The position numbers and the translations under genes were made by a program. DNA of 64,000 bases. Source: Nothophaeocryptopus gaeumannii. Its lineage: Eukaryota > Ascomycota > Dothideomycetes > Mycosphaerellales > Mycosphaerellaceae. Below, one piece after another: positions 42,235 to 52,950 of the stretch (the stretch's first letter is position 1; each line of letters starts with the position of its first letter). Under the pieces are notes generated by a model. It searched no databases. It was not told the DNA's origin and worked only from the letters and a program-made list of their open reading frames with translations. Where the stretch lies: positions 1,798,001 through 1,862,000 of the forward strand of contig JASISA010000027.1 in NCBI GenBank assembly GCA_031771865.1, in the 5' to 3' direction.

Positions 42235-43465
42235 TTCATGAGCCTCTGAGAGCGGTGTAGTTTGAGCAAAGCCCGAAGAGCAGCGCAGAGACGGCTCATA
42301 TACCTCACAATCCTATGTGCACGCAGGCATCGACTTCGGACTCACACTTACCAGCGAGCTGTCTCAGAAGCCGGAAACGAATTCACGAGGCTCTATACCC
42401 ATTCTACAAAGCGTCCAGAACTCCCTGAAGCACAGCTTCATTCTCAGCCACGCAGGAGAGTCTCGTCGTAGTCAAGGTAGCCTTTGGTCCATGAAGGATG
42501 CAAAGTCTCCGATCGTCGGCTCATAAATGGCATTTCAGACCTCATTCGGGAGGCTGAGGAGAAGGCACCTGCCACAAGATGGTGATCTGAGAGCCGGATG
42601 GGTTGGTCATGAGCCTGTCATGGCAGAACTTTTGGTTTGCTGCTCTTGAGGCTCGAGTTTTCAACATCTTCCATCCGGTTGTCTTCACACGAGGCGCTTC
42701 GTGAATGTCTCTCCATTATATGAACATGCTCAGTTTCACGAGCTGGGAGAGGATATCGTGCAGTGCAAGCTGAAGTGGTGATGGAGGTCGATATCTCCTA
42801 AATGCCAGCAGGTTTCACTCGACCTCGCCGGGAGAATAAGGCTAAATCTCTTGGCGAGGTTTGTTTGGCGCGTCTTCGCCGACTCCACCTTCTTCCTTCA
42901 CGATCCCTCCTCCATCAACATATCAACAAAGCTCTCTCGCATCGCCATGCATCTCGAGCGCTGCCCGATGAACCACGAGCAGCGAGGCCGAGCCTGGACC
43001 AGCGATTTGTTTTTTTCTAATGGCCTCCATAAACAGCAAAACATAGTTTGTATCATCGTGTCGCCATCTTACTGTCAATGGTCCCTCACCTGCTTCATCA
43101 CCCTTTGATGAGGTATATGCTACATGAGAAGACTTGCTGGACCACTCCATGCACGAGTAAAAGCTAGACGCCGCTGTCTCCCGATGAACACAGCAGGGAG
43201 AGGTCACGGCAGGGGTGTCGGAGGTCTTACCCACCAAAGGCTGCTTGACGGCCAGCTCCATTCCATCAAGCTCTCGTAAACACTGTTTTTATATCCTTCT
43301 GACTAGATACGAATTCTTCTCTCGACAAGAGTTGGCCCTGTACGTCCACTGTCCTTACCGATTCACTCCTCGAAACGCCGCCACAGAGCCAAGCCTCCCG
43401 ATATCTGCCGAATCAGGAACCAGCTTGACGACTCACTTTCACGGAAGCAGAAATGAACTCTGGAG
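42235..43465. other. Intergenic
   Basis: About 1.2 kb with no supported gene. Small ORFs at 42802..43108 and 43215..43751 lack motifs; the latter is the antisense of the coiled-coil gene. Confidence 0.5.
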
Positions 43466-43974
43466 TCAGTCAACATCAGGTTCGTCAAGCAATGCTCTGA
43501 GCCATCCCTTCCCGTGCAGGCGGTGCACGGCCGCCTCGACCTCTGCCTCCCGGGCTGCCGTTTGGACCTCCAGCGCTTCTTCGGCCAAGTCCTGCAGCTC
43601 GGCCTTTAGCTCCTCTCGAAGCGCTTCTCTGTCCTTGCGATCCTTGGCCCGCTGGGCCAGGAGCTCCTCTTGTCGCGCCTTTTCTCTTGCCCTCCCCGCT
43701 CTCTCTCTCTTTGCTTCCGTTCCTCCATGCAGACCCTGTCCTCCTTCCTGATCGCCTTCTCCAAAGCCTCAATGATCTTCAGCATTTCGCGTGTAGCCGG
43801 CACGCCACTGTCTGGCTGTCGATCAAACCCAACCTTCCTTCCCCACTCATGTGCCCATCCCAGCTCCCGCCAGTCACAGCGATAATGAAAGTTAATACCG
43901 AACCCTTTCTTGGTGGAATTGCCTATCCGATTGACCCTTTCCGATACAAGAACAACGACGCGCGACGGACCCAT
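43466..43974 (-). CDS. Hypothetical charged coiled-coil protein, frame shifted at an AG repeat
   Basis: ATG 43974 opens a soluble domain with FHYRCDWRELGWAHEWGRKVG, FDRQPDSGVPATREMLKII and a charged helix EALEKAIRKEDRVCMEERKQ. The helix continues in a different frame as REKARQEELLAQRAKDRKDR, AELQDLAEEALEVQTAAREA and ends RALLDEPDVD at the stop 43466..43468. The two frames meet at a (CT)6 run (43699..43710, AG on the coding strand); one dinucleotide fewer would make them one reading frame. As written the protein ends early in a basic tail. No family recognised. Could be a real length polymorphism, a sequence error, or a pseudogene. Confidence 0.5.
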
Positions 43975-44413
43975 TTGCGATGTTGTTGTTACTTTCGCCT
44001 CACTCGTGGGCGCGCTCCTTCTCTTACCCGCTCCAACTCTTCGCCGCGCCTAGAGACGGCTCGGCTGTGGCTGACACGAGGTCAGTAAGGCTGGGAGAGA
44101 CAATTGGCGAGATGAAACTCAACAAACTAAACGATCAGTGTGCATAACGGTGTTAAGAACTCTTCTGCCGCTTACATTTCTGACACAACTTGAAGGTTCC
44201 TGAACGACTGAGTAGGGCCAGAGATACTCGAGGCGAGCGAGCGCTCTCTTTGATGTGACAAAAACACTAAATGCAGCACGGAAAGTTTAATACATCATGG
44301 ACGTATGGTAGCACGAAACGCTCACACAAGTACCTGTCACTCCTGGCGGTCGCGGTCCTCGCATCTATAATTTGAAGACTCCTCACCTCACGACGTCTGG
44401 CTCCTGGGGCACC
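43975..44413. promoter_or_regulatory. Divergent promoter region
   Basis: Between the coiled-coil hypothetical gene and the single-pass membrane protein gene. Nothing else recognised. Confidence 0.45.
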
Positions 44414-45176
44414 ATGAACCAAACAAGAGATCACGCCTCGAGCGCTCCAGAATTCAACACGGACTCCATTCAGTACCCAGAAGTAGCTGAGCAGGCATGG
44501 TCTCATCACGTTTCTCGTCATGATCAGACGGCTGCGAAGACTGGCGTCTCTCAGTATGACTCCTCGCCATTCCTCGAACCAGACGAACAGGGCAAAATAT
44601 CTCGACAGGCCGCACAGTCCTCAACTGGGCGACGCATTGCCGGTCTACCAAAGTGGGCATTCTGGTTGGTACTTTGTGCGGTGAGCCTCATTGTCATTGG
44701 GACATCAGTCGGCGGCGCTGTGGGAGACTCGACCGCTATGAGAACCCACGACAGCAATAACCTGGTGTAAGTCCAGGTATGCGTGTCTGCAAATACGCGC
44801 TAACTTATTTACTCCAAGGTCTTCAAGCCCAGCAGTATCCGCAACCATATCACCTACATCACCAACCAATACAAGCAGTAGCTCCGTACCACTTGCAACT
44901 ATCACAACAGGCTGTCCTCGTATCAACGGAACCGAGTACACTGGAATCCCTGGTGCCGCATGTGGAACTAGTTCAGATATATTCGTCAAGATGTGCGGCG
45001 GCACCAATGTATGCTGGGTCAAGACGGACAATCAGCTCATGTCTGCATTGGTGCCATAACTAGAGGCTTGCATACAGATGTGCAGCAACTGGAACTTCTG
45101 GCATGCTAACGATAGACTGCCCCAGTGTATTACGGCAGCACTCATACCCAATGGCGAAGCGCCGAATAACTGCTAG
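44414..45176 (+). CDS. Single-pass membrane protein with cysteine-rich ectodomain
   Basis: Exons 44414..44766, 44819..45008 and 45078..45176 give 213 aa. Residues 1-75 are a polar cytosolic tail with SIQYPEVAEQAW; residues about 82-105 form one transmembrane helix (AFWLVLCAVSLIVIGTSVGGAVG); then a Ser/Thr-rich stalk (SPTSPTNTSSSS) and a small ectodomain with GCPRINGTEYTG, ACGTSS, MCGGTN and CSNWNFW. This layout is common in Dothideomycetes and Leotiomycetes surface proteins of unknown role. The ending NNC-stop looks short compared with relatives that continue CWLK, so the last exon could differ. The TTG-initiated extension upstream is not used. Confidence 0.6.
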
Positions 45177-45521
45177 ATCACAAACGACACGGTTCAGGTG
45201 GAGAATTACAATCTAGCGATAGGTTCTTTGATACAATAAGAGAGAAGTCGCATGGTGTCGAGAGCTCGCGCACAGCTCGGAACTCGAGTTCAGAAAGCAA
45301 GCAGAGGCATCTGAACGAGCGCCAAGCAAATCAAGTTACTCACGGGATCTCTATCCTCTTGACCTCCCCAAAACCCGCGTATCGCCATCCAGCACATTAG
45401 AAGCAGGCATCACATCTCGTTCTAGGCTACGCGCTATGCCTAGAGCAATACCTCGCGCTGCGCTTTTCTTTCACGCTTTCCCCTTTCGACTATTCCAACA
45501 ATTTGCAACTACTCGCGGATG
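45177..45521. other. Intergenic, convergent
   Basis: About 345 bases between convergent stop codons. Nothing recognised. Confidence 0.5.
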
Positions 45522-46265
45522 TTAGGGAGAGTTTGCCTGCTTCAAAGCCATCCCAATCTTCTGCAGCTCGGCAGTTCCTGCATTTCCGAGACCATCCAGA
45601 ATACCTGGAAGTCGATGCAAGAGATCGCCTGTCCATTGCAGTCGCCGGGCAGGATGAACGACGTAGTCGAACGTAATGCCCTCGCCTCTCTTCGTGGATT
45701 CGTCGAATCGCTTCACCCAGCGTTTGAAGTCTGACAATGGTCGATGGGAAAGCCTGTACCAGGGAGGTCTGGAGAAGACGCACCCCCTGTCGAAGTAAAG
45801 TTCGACCTTCATGCTGCGCTTCAGCGCCTTTCTCTTCTCGTCTGCCTCTCCGGAAGATACGAATTCGTCCAGCTCCTCTTCCGGCAGTCTGTTCAAGAAG
45901 GTAACGATGTGGCTGAAGTTGAAGTTGCGGACAGACGTCTCGACGTAGGATGTCTCCATAGCCAACTTGTGGAACTCCGATCGGATCTGGCGATTGACGC
46001 GGATCAGTGCGGAAGGAGTAGCAAGACCTCTCGAAGTTGTGCGCGAAAGTCTCACTGGGTAGTCTTCGAGCACCTTCTCGTAAATGTTATTGCGTAATTC
46101 TCCTGACAGGTCGAGGAAGCGGAACACATTGCGCTTTCGTGGCTGGGATCCGGATGTAGTTGATTGGGTAGTGTTTTCGGATTGTTGCTGCTCCTTTGAC
46201 CCCGTTGCCATTGCTGATTCTGCTTCGACGCTTTGATCAGTGCTTTCTGCTGGCGGCATAGTCAT
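45522..46265 (-). CDS. LPxELRN-family protein E
   Basis: Single exon, 247 aa from ATG 46265. A Ser/Thr/Gln-rich leader of about 45 residues with a short basic patch (QPRKRNV) precedes FRFLDLSGELRNNIYEKVLED, then ALIRVNRQIRSEFHKLA, VRNFNFSHIVTFLNRLPEEEL and KRWVKRFDESTKRGE. The GITFDYVVHPARR strand follows. These are the clearest versions of the three family blocks in the window and a good reference for aligning the others. No acidic tail. Head-to-tail with F and G. Confidence 0.8.
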   Translation of the reverse strand: MTMPPAESTDQSVEAESAMATGSKEQQQSENTTQSTTSGSQPRKRNVFRFLDLSGELRNNIYEKVLEDYPVRLSRTTSRGLATPSALIRVNRQIRSEFHKLAMETSYVETSVRNFNFSHIVTFLNRLPEEELDEFVSSGEADEKRKALKRSMKVELYFDRGCVFSRPPWYRLSHRPLSDFKRWVKRFDESTKRGEGITFDYVVHPARRLQWTGDLLHRLPGILDGLGNAGTAELQKIGMALKQANSP

Positions 46266-46789
46266 TGCTGTGATGATAACGTCGAGGACGGCAAGATGGT
46301 AGTTGCAAGGTCCAGAGACTCCGAGCAAGTCGAAAGTGTCAAGTGTGCTGGCGTCAAGGTCAAAGTTATGGCCAAAAATCACTTCTGTGAAGCATCAAGT
46401 GGCTCGGTGCCGTTGATGCCTGTTGGCTCGAGAATGCGCGGGAATTTGGTCGGCCTCGGGACTTTGAGAACCTGTGCTTCGTTAGATCTCCACGGACTGC
46501 TTGCCCGAATCGTTTGGGGAAGCAGAAGAACGCTCGCGATTATCAAAAGTGACGACCACAAGGAAAATTCTTGAAACAACGCTCTTTGTATGCTTCTTGG
46601 GATTTTAGATCTGCAAAGGCCTACTTCTGACTTCCAATGCTCCCAAGACCTAGGCTCTTCTTCCAGATCCCAAGGCTCCCGAAGGTGCAATGTCCGGCGG
46701 GAGCGCTTGCTTCTTCTCACGCCCTCGTCAAGGTGAGCAGCTCCTATGCTGCTGTGTGCCCATGGTGCAACCAAATTGCTGCGATCAAC
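46266..46789. promoter_or_regulatory. Spacer between paralogues F and E
   Basis: Contains the promoter of E and the 3' flank of F. No gene supported. Open frames here are extensions of neighbouring frames. Confidence 0.45.
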
Positions 46790-47485
46790 TCACTCATTAT
46801 CATCATCGGAATCGTACCCCAGCTTCTTCGCCTCCTGCTCCGCGTCCTGCAACGCTCGGTGGATCTTGAAGGCCTCAAAGCCGCCCTGCTGCATCTTTTG
46901 ATCCTCGGACAGATCAAGTACCTGTTCCGTCCAATTTCCGATATAATGAGATGGCTCAGCCGTGTATCGGAACTCCAACTCAGCAGCCCTCTTCGTCGAA
47001 TCTCTGAATCGATTCAACCAGCGTTTCACGCTAAGAGACTGCTTGTTGTTGTCGAGTATGTATTCCAGATCACTACCTTCGACGAACATCTTGATCTCGA
47101 TGATGCGGTTTGGGAAGTCCGCGTACTCGGTAGGCGAGAGACCGTTAAGGAAAGCGATGATGTGGCTGAAGTTGAAATTGCGAACGGTGCTTGAGATGGT
47201 CGCGCTTGAGCTGCGGGCCATGCTTAAGAATTCCTTGCGAACTTGACGACATGTAGCGGCGAGTGGTGATGTTGAGGTGAGGCCTTTGGCTGCGCCGCTG
47301 CGAGATAGGATAGCTGGGTCATCTTCGAACACCTTTTCGTAGATGCGGTTGCGCAGTTCGCCGGCTAGGTCGAGGAGACGAAATGGCTTCGTAGCCGTCT
47401 TCTTCGGTGTACGTTTCCGCCGCTTCTGACTCCGCGCCTCAGTAGATGGATTAGTTGGGGCCTTGCGCTTTCTGATTGGTGCCAT
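46790..47485 (-). CDS. LPxELRN-family protein F
   Basis: Single exon, 231 aa from ATG 47485. Residues 1-33 are strongly basic (IRKRKAP, QKRRKRTPKK), a likely bipartite nuclear-localisation signal. Then KPFRLLDLAGELRNRIYEKVFED, PLAATCRQVRKEFLSMA, VRNFNFSHIIAFLNGLSP and VKRWLNRFRDSTKRAAE. The C-terminus is acidic (YDSDDDNE). The frame is open upstream to 47725, but that part reads as translated leader. Adjacent to E (524 bases) and G (313 bases). Confidence 0.8.
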   Translation of the reverse strand: MAPIRKRKAPTNPSTEARSQKRRKRTPKKTATKPFRLLDLAGELRNRIYEKVFEDDPAILSRSGAAKGLTSTSPLAATCRQVRKEFLSMARSSSATISSTVRNFNFSHIIAFLNGLSPTEYADFPNRIIEIKMFVEGSDLEYILDNNKQSLSVKRWLNRFRDSTKRAAELEFRYTAEPSHYIGNWTEQVLDLSEDQKMQQGGFEAFKIHRALQDAEQEAKKLGYDSDDDNE

Positions 47486-47798
47486 TGTGTCTAGCAGGAC
47501 GTGGTGTCTACAAGGACGTTGCGTGTAACGGCGTGGCGATGGACCGCTTTGAAGTCTGGTTTCTAAGTGAGATTTACGGATTTCACGACCTGAGGCAGAA
47601 ACCCCTGACCACAGCCGTCCCGCCTTTCCGGCAAATTTGCATGTGAAGCAATCGCTTCTTGTCATATGACAGAGTACTTCCAATGGCCTACCGTTGCTCT
47701 CAATTGGACAAACATGCCAGCCCATAGCACACCTGAAAATCTCGAGGGAGGACTGCGAAGCAATAAGCCTCGCATGCTGAGCTTCTCTGACGCGTCTT
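47486..47798. promoter_or_regulatory. Spacer between paralogues G and F
   Basis: Promoter of F and 3' flank of G; nothing else seen. Confidence 0.5.
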
Positions 47799-48569
47799 TC
47801 AAGCCTTCTCCAAAGCTTTGACTATCTTATCCCTCTCCTCCACTTGTCCCCTCGACTGCTCATCCAGAAACCGCCCACGATGCAACACATGCTGCATGCC
47901 GCTCGATCCAGCTTCGAATTCTCCATTCGATGCAAGGTATCCGAAATCTCCTGCCAGCAACCCAAGAATTCCTCCTACCCACCTCATCGTTCCAGCCTTC
48001 CACGTGTAGTCCGAGCGATTCTCGTACGAGAACTTGATGTCCGCGCCCTTCTTCGTCGGATGGCCGATGCGATTCAGCCAGCGCTGCAGCCCATCAGCGT
48101 TCGTTGAGCTCTTCTTGCGCTTCTTGATGATGATTTTGATAGTGCGCTCGGCGGACGTCTGGCCGGTTTGTTGCTTGATCCTGACGAGTTCGTTTTCCTC
48201 GAGTCGATTAAGGAAGGCCATGATGTGACCAAATCGGAAGTTGACAACCCAAGTCTTAATTTTGGGCGCGAATGCTTCGACTGTGCTCAGGTATTCCTTT
48301 CGCATCTGGCTGTTGACTTTGCACAGCGGCGAGTTGCTGATGAGGCCCGGAGGTTTCTTCTTATGTGAGAGGACGATGGTGTCTTCTCCAGATAGGCGCT
48401 CGTAGATATCATTGCGCAGTTCGGCTGGCAGGTCGAAGAAGCGGAATGGCTTCGCGCCTCTCGCAGGGCCGGTGCCGTCGCTCTGGTGTTTGTTTCGTGT
48501 CTTCGTGCGCTTTCGTGATCCAGCGGTCTTCGCGCTTGGCGCCAGCTTGCGCTTCTTTGCGGCCGGCAT
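47799..48569 (-). CDS. LPxELRN-family protein G
   Basis: Single exon, 256 aa from ATG 48569 (MPAAKKRKLAPSAK). A basic leader (KKRK, SRKRTKTRNK) suggests nuclear localisation, as in F. Family blocks: KPFRFFDLPAELRNDIYERL, PLCKVNSQMRKEYLSTVE, VVNFRFGHIMAFLNRLEENEL and LQRWLNRIGHPTKKGAD. A C-terminal glycine/tryptophan-containing part (WVGGILGLLAGDFGYL) is not shared with the others. The TTG/ATG extension to 48767 is not used. Ends 225 bases after the PUF6 stop, same strand. Confidence 0.8.
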   Translation of the reverse strand: MPAAKKRKLAPSAKTAGSRKRTKTRNKHQSDGTGPARGAKPFRFFDLPAELRNDIYERLSGEDTIVLSHKKKPPGLISNSPLCKVNSQMRKEYLSTVEAFAPKIKTWVVNFRFGHIMAFLNRLEENELVRIKQQTGQTSAERTIKIIIKKRKKSSTNADGLQRWLNRIGHPTKKGADIKFSYENRSDYTWKAGTMRWVGGILGLLAGDFGYLASNGEFEAGSSGMQHVLHRGRFLDEQSRGQVEERDKIVKALEKA

Positions 48570-48793
48570 GGGTTTGCGGTTGTCTTGATGATTCGCGATG
48601 TTAGAAGACGATTGTAGAAGCCTCGAGATTCGAAGTTGAATGTGGAGCGTCGAAAGCCGGCCCGCTCCGTGGCGGTGACGTGCATGTGAAAGTTGCATCT
48701 TCTCCCCTCGCCAGCAGATGAAGTTCTGACAGGCCCTCATATTCTCACAGCTATTGACAGACAGCATCCTAGCTTGCTTGCCGTGGGTGCGCC

Positions 48794-50866
48794 CTACAAC
48801 AGTTGCAGGATAAGCTTCGCTCCGGCATTGCCCTTTCCATTTTTGCCGCCTTCACTTGCAGCCTTCTTCACCTCCTTCTTGCCCTTCAGGGCTTTCTTGA
48901 CATTGCTTTTAATCTCCTTAGAAACGTCTTCGCTCTCCAATAGCGCTACGACCGTGAAAGACGAGTCGCTACGCGCCCAGTCCACCAGATGAGGCTCAAT
49001 CACTGGATAGAGATACTCTCCGAACCCAAGGCGAGGCTCTGCCAAGCGAACGGTCTTCGTAGTGTTATCGAATGATCCTCCAGTGACTAGAGTCTTCAGC
49101 ATGCGACCAGCTGCAGGGTCCTTGGCAATGTGGCCCTCTTCGTTGGGGTCGCCTTCTGCAAGACGCGCAACTGCCTCCTCTGCAGATTCACGGTGCTTGC
49201 CGCTGCATTGCAGAAGGATCTCTGTGACGGCCTGCAATGCGAACGAGGACTGGACAAGACTGGCAGCACGGTCAGTGACATACTCCAGCAGCGGGTCCGA
49301 CATGTGTTTGAGAAGTTCTTGTCTTCGAATCTCGGGATCTTTCTTAGATGTCGTAGAGCGTATCTCGTGGGCTTCTGCTATGATCTCCTGCAGTGCTGTC
49401 AGTAACTTATCCGAGTGATGTTGTACAATTGCGACACGTACTTTCTCTTGATCCTTGACGAGCCACTTCGCTGCGCCAGCCATAGGATAGAGGAGCGGCA
49501 AGCGAGCATTAAGATCTGCAGTCAGCGCTTCCAAGCGGTCGAATCGTTGTGCTGAGTCCTCAATTTGCAGGCCAAGGAGCTCACGCAGAATGGCCTGAGA
49601 AGTCATCTTCGTGTCATCTGGCACATCCAAACCAGTGACGAGTACCATCTTGGCATGCTGATCGAATGCCATCTGCTCGACATGGTCTTTGTAACATTTC
49701 AAGATCACCTTCCTGTCTTTCGCCGAGCCATGTGCAAGTGCCAGACATACGAGGCGAGAGCCAGACTTTGTGAACGCCAAATTGCGGTAGAGATCACCAC
49801 CACCGCCTTCTTCCTCCGCATCGATGTCGCCTTTCAAGATCTCTAAGAAGTCACCCTGTTCTTCGGATCCGGGAGTCAAAGCCAAGAAATACTGCAGCAT
49901 AGCATCGTGAAGCATGGTGAAACCAGTCATCTTCTTCTGCACCAGATTGTTGATCAATGTCTTGAGATAGGACAGCATCGGCTTTCGCTTCTCCGGATTC
50001 TCTTCCAAAATCTTCTTCAAGTCTGCTGTGAGGTCCTTCGGAAGTTCCTTGCCATAATTTTGCTTGCCAAAGACTGCGTACTCTACGCCGTACCATTCCC
50101 GCAACATCATGGCCTTCTGCTGAGGCGTGGCTACTTGGCGGTAGATATCATCGACAATCCAGCTGGCTTCAGGGTGGTTGATCAGCTTCTTGATGCTGCC
50201 GTAGAATTGTGGTACCATTAGATCCTTGTCCTCCCGATCGCCTTGCACAACCATCTTGGCGACCAAGAACTTGCTATATTTGCTTTCCACCAAGTCTCGA
50301 ACATCGTTCTGCAACTCTTTTACGATCCCTTTCAACTGCTCCCGCCCAGCATATTTGATCGCGCACTGGATGACTCGCACACTGTCGTGCTTGAATACGA
50401 AGTCGCGCACTCTGCCATCGATGATCTTGAACAACTCTTGTACGAGCTCTTTGCGCTCTTCTTTCGGGACATGGGATTTCCGGCGCAGGCGTTCCCACAG
50501 TTGTTTCGATCGCTGCACAGCGTCGGCATGAGGCTTCGCGGCCTTGCGCTCTTTCGCTAACTGTCTCTGCTTCGCGTGTGCTTCGGCGGATGAAGTTTCT
50601 AGTTTGAACTTGCCATTCGCGCCTTTGATGTAATTCTCTCTCTCAGGGTTCACGGCTCCCGTGTCTGCCTCTTGTTCTGACCCGTCCGCCTCACCATCGT
50701 CAGCAGCAGCGTCGTCCAAACGCGACGTCTTCTTCGTTGCCGGCTTCTCGTACTTCGAGGGCTTCGATGAGAACTTCGGCTTGCTCGTCGATGTCGTCGT
50801 CTTTTGCTTCTTATCAACCTTAGAGGAAGCGCCCGATGGCGCTTCCTTGCGTTTGACTCCGCCCAT
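48794..50866 (-). CDS. PUF6: Pumilio-family RNA-binding protein Puf6
   Basis: Single exon, 690 aa, the usual Puf6 size. A Lys/Ser-rich nuclear leader and acidic patch precede PUF-like helical repeats from about residue 130: ELFKIIDGRVRDFVFKHDSVRVIQCAIKYAG, LVESKYSKFLVAKMVVQGD, then FTKSGSRLVCLALAHGSAKDRK and a C-terminal CPL-type region ending EVKKAASEGGKNGKGNAG. In yeast Puf6 represses ASH1 mRNA translation and assists 60S ribosome assembly in the nucleolus; the PUF6/PUM3 group differs from classic PUF proteins in repeat layout. Start context CAAAATGG. Confidence 0.93.
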   Translation of the reverse strand: MGGVKRKEAPSGASSKVDKKQKTTTSTSKPKFSSKPSKYEKPATKKTSRLDDAAADDGEADGSEQEADTGAVNPERENYIKGANGKFKLETSSAEAHAKQRQLAKERKAAKPHADAVQRSKQLWERLRRKSHVPKEERKELVQELFKIIDGRVRDFVFKHDSVRVIQCAIKYAGREQLKGIVKELQNDVRDLVESKYSKFLVAKMVVQGDREDKDLMVPQFYGSIKKLINHPEASWIVDDIYRQVATPQQKAMMLREWYGVEYAVFGKQNYGKELPKDLTADLKKILEENPEKRKPMLSYLKTLINNLVQKKMTGFTMLHDAMLQYFLALTPGSEEQGDFLEILKGDIDAEEEGGGGDLYRNLAFTKSGSRLVCLALAHGSAKDRKVILKCYKDHVEQMAFDQHAKMVLVTGLDVPDDTKMTSQAILRELLGLQIEDSAQRFDRLEALTADLNARLPLLYPMAGAAKWLVKDQEKVRVAIVQHHSDKLLTALQEIIAEAHEIRSTTSKKDPEIRRQELLKHMSDPLLEYVTDRAASLVQSSFALQAVTEILLQCSGKHRESAEEAVARLAEGDPNEEGHIAKDPAAGRMLKTLVTGGSFDNTTKTVRLAEPRLGFGEYLYPVIEPHLVDWARSDSSFTVVALLESEDVSKEIKSNVKKALKGKKEVKKAASEGGKNGKGNAGAKLILQLL

Positions 50867-51449
50867 TTTGAAGGTGCTGCGGTGGGGAAGTAGTAGTATG
50901 TCGAGCGAAGGTGCAGTCCAACATGTTCGACTTGGATATTTTCTTGGAGCAGACCCTGAGAAACTTTATTCGCCGGCTCGGCGCGTTGATCCAAGAGATA
51001 TGGACCGTGCGCAGCAAAATGGCAACATCTCTTGATCCTCCATAGGCCTTCTGTCCATAGCGTCAAAATTTAGGACAGCCTCCAGCTCCTACGTCCATCT
51101 TCCATTCAGCTTCAAGAGAAGAATTCTCCTGCCAACGAGATAGCAGCAGTCACAAACTCTTTGGAAGCCGTCTAGTTCGCCTCGACGTTAAATCCGATAT
51201 CTGCTTCTTGACCCATTGCACGGCCATGAATTGACTTCTATCTCTCAACGAGATGCTCAGTATGCTGCTCAAGATATGAGAGGCGCAAACTCCTATCGCA
51301 AGTCAATACATCCGACCCCTTGTCGCGACTCCGCTAGCAGCAGCTTCGAAGTACAAACAGACGACCTCTGGGGATGGAGGTAACGAATCATGTGCGGTCA
51401 TCGAGAGATTGCCTCTTCCTGCGCCTCAAATTCGCCCCGTACTTGAATC
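50867..51449. promoter_or_regulatory. Divergent promoter region, PUF6 / hypothetical gene
   Basis: About 580 bases between divergent starts. Short antisense continuations of the PUF6 leader only. Confidence 0.5.
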
Positions 51450-52436
51450 ATGACTCTGCCGTACATACTGACATGCAGAAAGAATTTTGAGCAAGTTCAT
51501 CACAACAGTACGAAAGCAAGACAGACGATCAGGATGCAGCGCCGAAGGAGTCTAGACGACCCCCTTACCAATCGGCCTTCACCTCGATTTCACAGGAACC
51601 CATTCCATATCTCTCCGCACGATCCAATTACGAATCCGCTGCTGCAGCACATCACACTCTGTCAACTCTGGTCAGCCTACTCCGACGGGGAACGAGATGC
51701 GCGGTCTCAGCCTCTTAGTGCGGCGGGGACACGCCTACAGGACTTTCTTCTACATGTTCTCTATAATAACTATATCGTCGAGGGTACGCAACAACGAGAC
51801 GACCGGATCTCCGAAGGAGACTGCTTCTACTTCACTCACATTGCCTGGGGTTTTCGAGAGAACCAATACTACGCGAAGCATGGATTGATTTCAAAAGTCA
51901 CGGACGGATTCAACGGTAGAACCGACCGTCGTTGGTACAGGTACCAGGATTTGATCTACAGTCCTGGACGAGAGCTCAATATCCAGGGTGAAGCGATTGA
52001 TATCGTCATCCTACGCTATCCGGAGTGCTTCGACGCTTCAGGTCGTTATCCCGGATGCATTCCGCTCCTTCGACGCAAGCCAGTGGTGGCACTGGCTGAC
52101 AAATACTGGCTTGACGCTAGCGTACTCACTCTTTATCTCGCCGTGGACGACACAGAGCTTCGCGAGAAGCTCATCCACGCTCTGATAAAAGCCGCAATAG
52201 CAGACTTCCCGGTCGGGCTGCCTGAGCCAAGCAAGGAGATGCGTCCTATGTTGAGGCATTCTTGCCCCGAACATCAATTAGAAGGTATGGGTCCCCAGTC
52301 AAATTCCCACCTAGAGAAACAGCAAGCACCTCGACAAGAATCTCAACCGGAACCCAAACTAGAGCCCAGGCCAAAGTTCAAGCAAGAGCCAAGTACTGAG
52401 ACCATGAAGACGAGCGACTCCATACAGCGCGAATGA
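51450..52436 (+). CDS. Hypothetical protein with BTB-like C-terminal helix
   Basis: Single exon, 328 aa from ATG 51450. Not recognised with confidence. The central part has LQDFLLHVLYNNYIVEGT, a YYAKHGLISKVTDGFNG segment, and then PVVALADKYWLDASVLTLYLAV followed by LREKLIHALIKAA. The ALADKYWL stretch resembles the helix after a fungal BTB domain, but the BTB core itself is not visible. The last 55 residues are a Gln/Pro/Glu-rich tail with alternating QEP/EPK units. Composition and length argue for a real gene. Confidence 0.6.
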   Translation: MTLPYILTCRKNFEQVHHNSTKARQTIRMQRRRSLDDPLTNRPSPRFHRNPFHISPHDPITNPLLQHITLCQLWSAYSDGERDARSQPLSAAGTRLQDFLLHVLYNNYIVEGTQQRDDRISEGDCFYFTHIAWGFRENQYYAKHGLISKVTDGFNGRTDRRWYRYQDLIYSPGRELNIQGEAIDIVILRYPECFDASGRYPGCIPLLRRKPVVALADKYWLDASVLTLYLAVDDTELREKLIHALIKAAIADFPVGLPEPSKEMRPMLRHSCPEHQLEGMGPQSNSHLEKQQAPRQESQPEPKLEPRPKFKQEPSTETMKTSDSIQRE

Positions 52437-52950
52437 CAATACGTCTTCGAAAGAAAGCATCAGACCACACGCTGTGAACGGCAGATCGATATCAAGATGG
52501 CAGCATTTTCGTTACTTTCTCTTTGGCGAACCTAGAGACAATAGAGAAAGTCACGCCAGGAATAGTGAGGTCGGAGAGACCACGAGTCAAAGAGTCGCAG
52601 AAACAAGGCAGGGGAAGACCGCGAAATGAAGCCATAGTGGAGTTTGAAGATGGTAGTTAGGGATGGTAAGATGTTGGGTGTAGTGGCGGAGGCGGCAATG
52701 AGAACATTGAGGGGAAAAATGGGATTGGCGGAGATGACTTGATTGGATCATTCTGGTGGACAGTCTAATCCGTTCTTCCCTCTCTTTCCGGGTTTCGCAA
52801 CGCTTCTCATGGCAACGGCATTCGCCGCCCTCTGTACAGCTTCAATGCTGGTCAGGCTTTCGCCTCCCGTGCAAGCGTGGTCGATGTAGTTGCCGTCCGT
52901 CGGAGCTCTGATACCGATCAATCAAATGAACGATGCGCCACTCGATCCAC
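52437..52950. other. Intergenic, convergent
   Basis: No gene. The antisense frame at 52842..53243 overlaps the zinc-knuckle gene in another frame and is a shadow. Confidence 0.5.
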
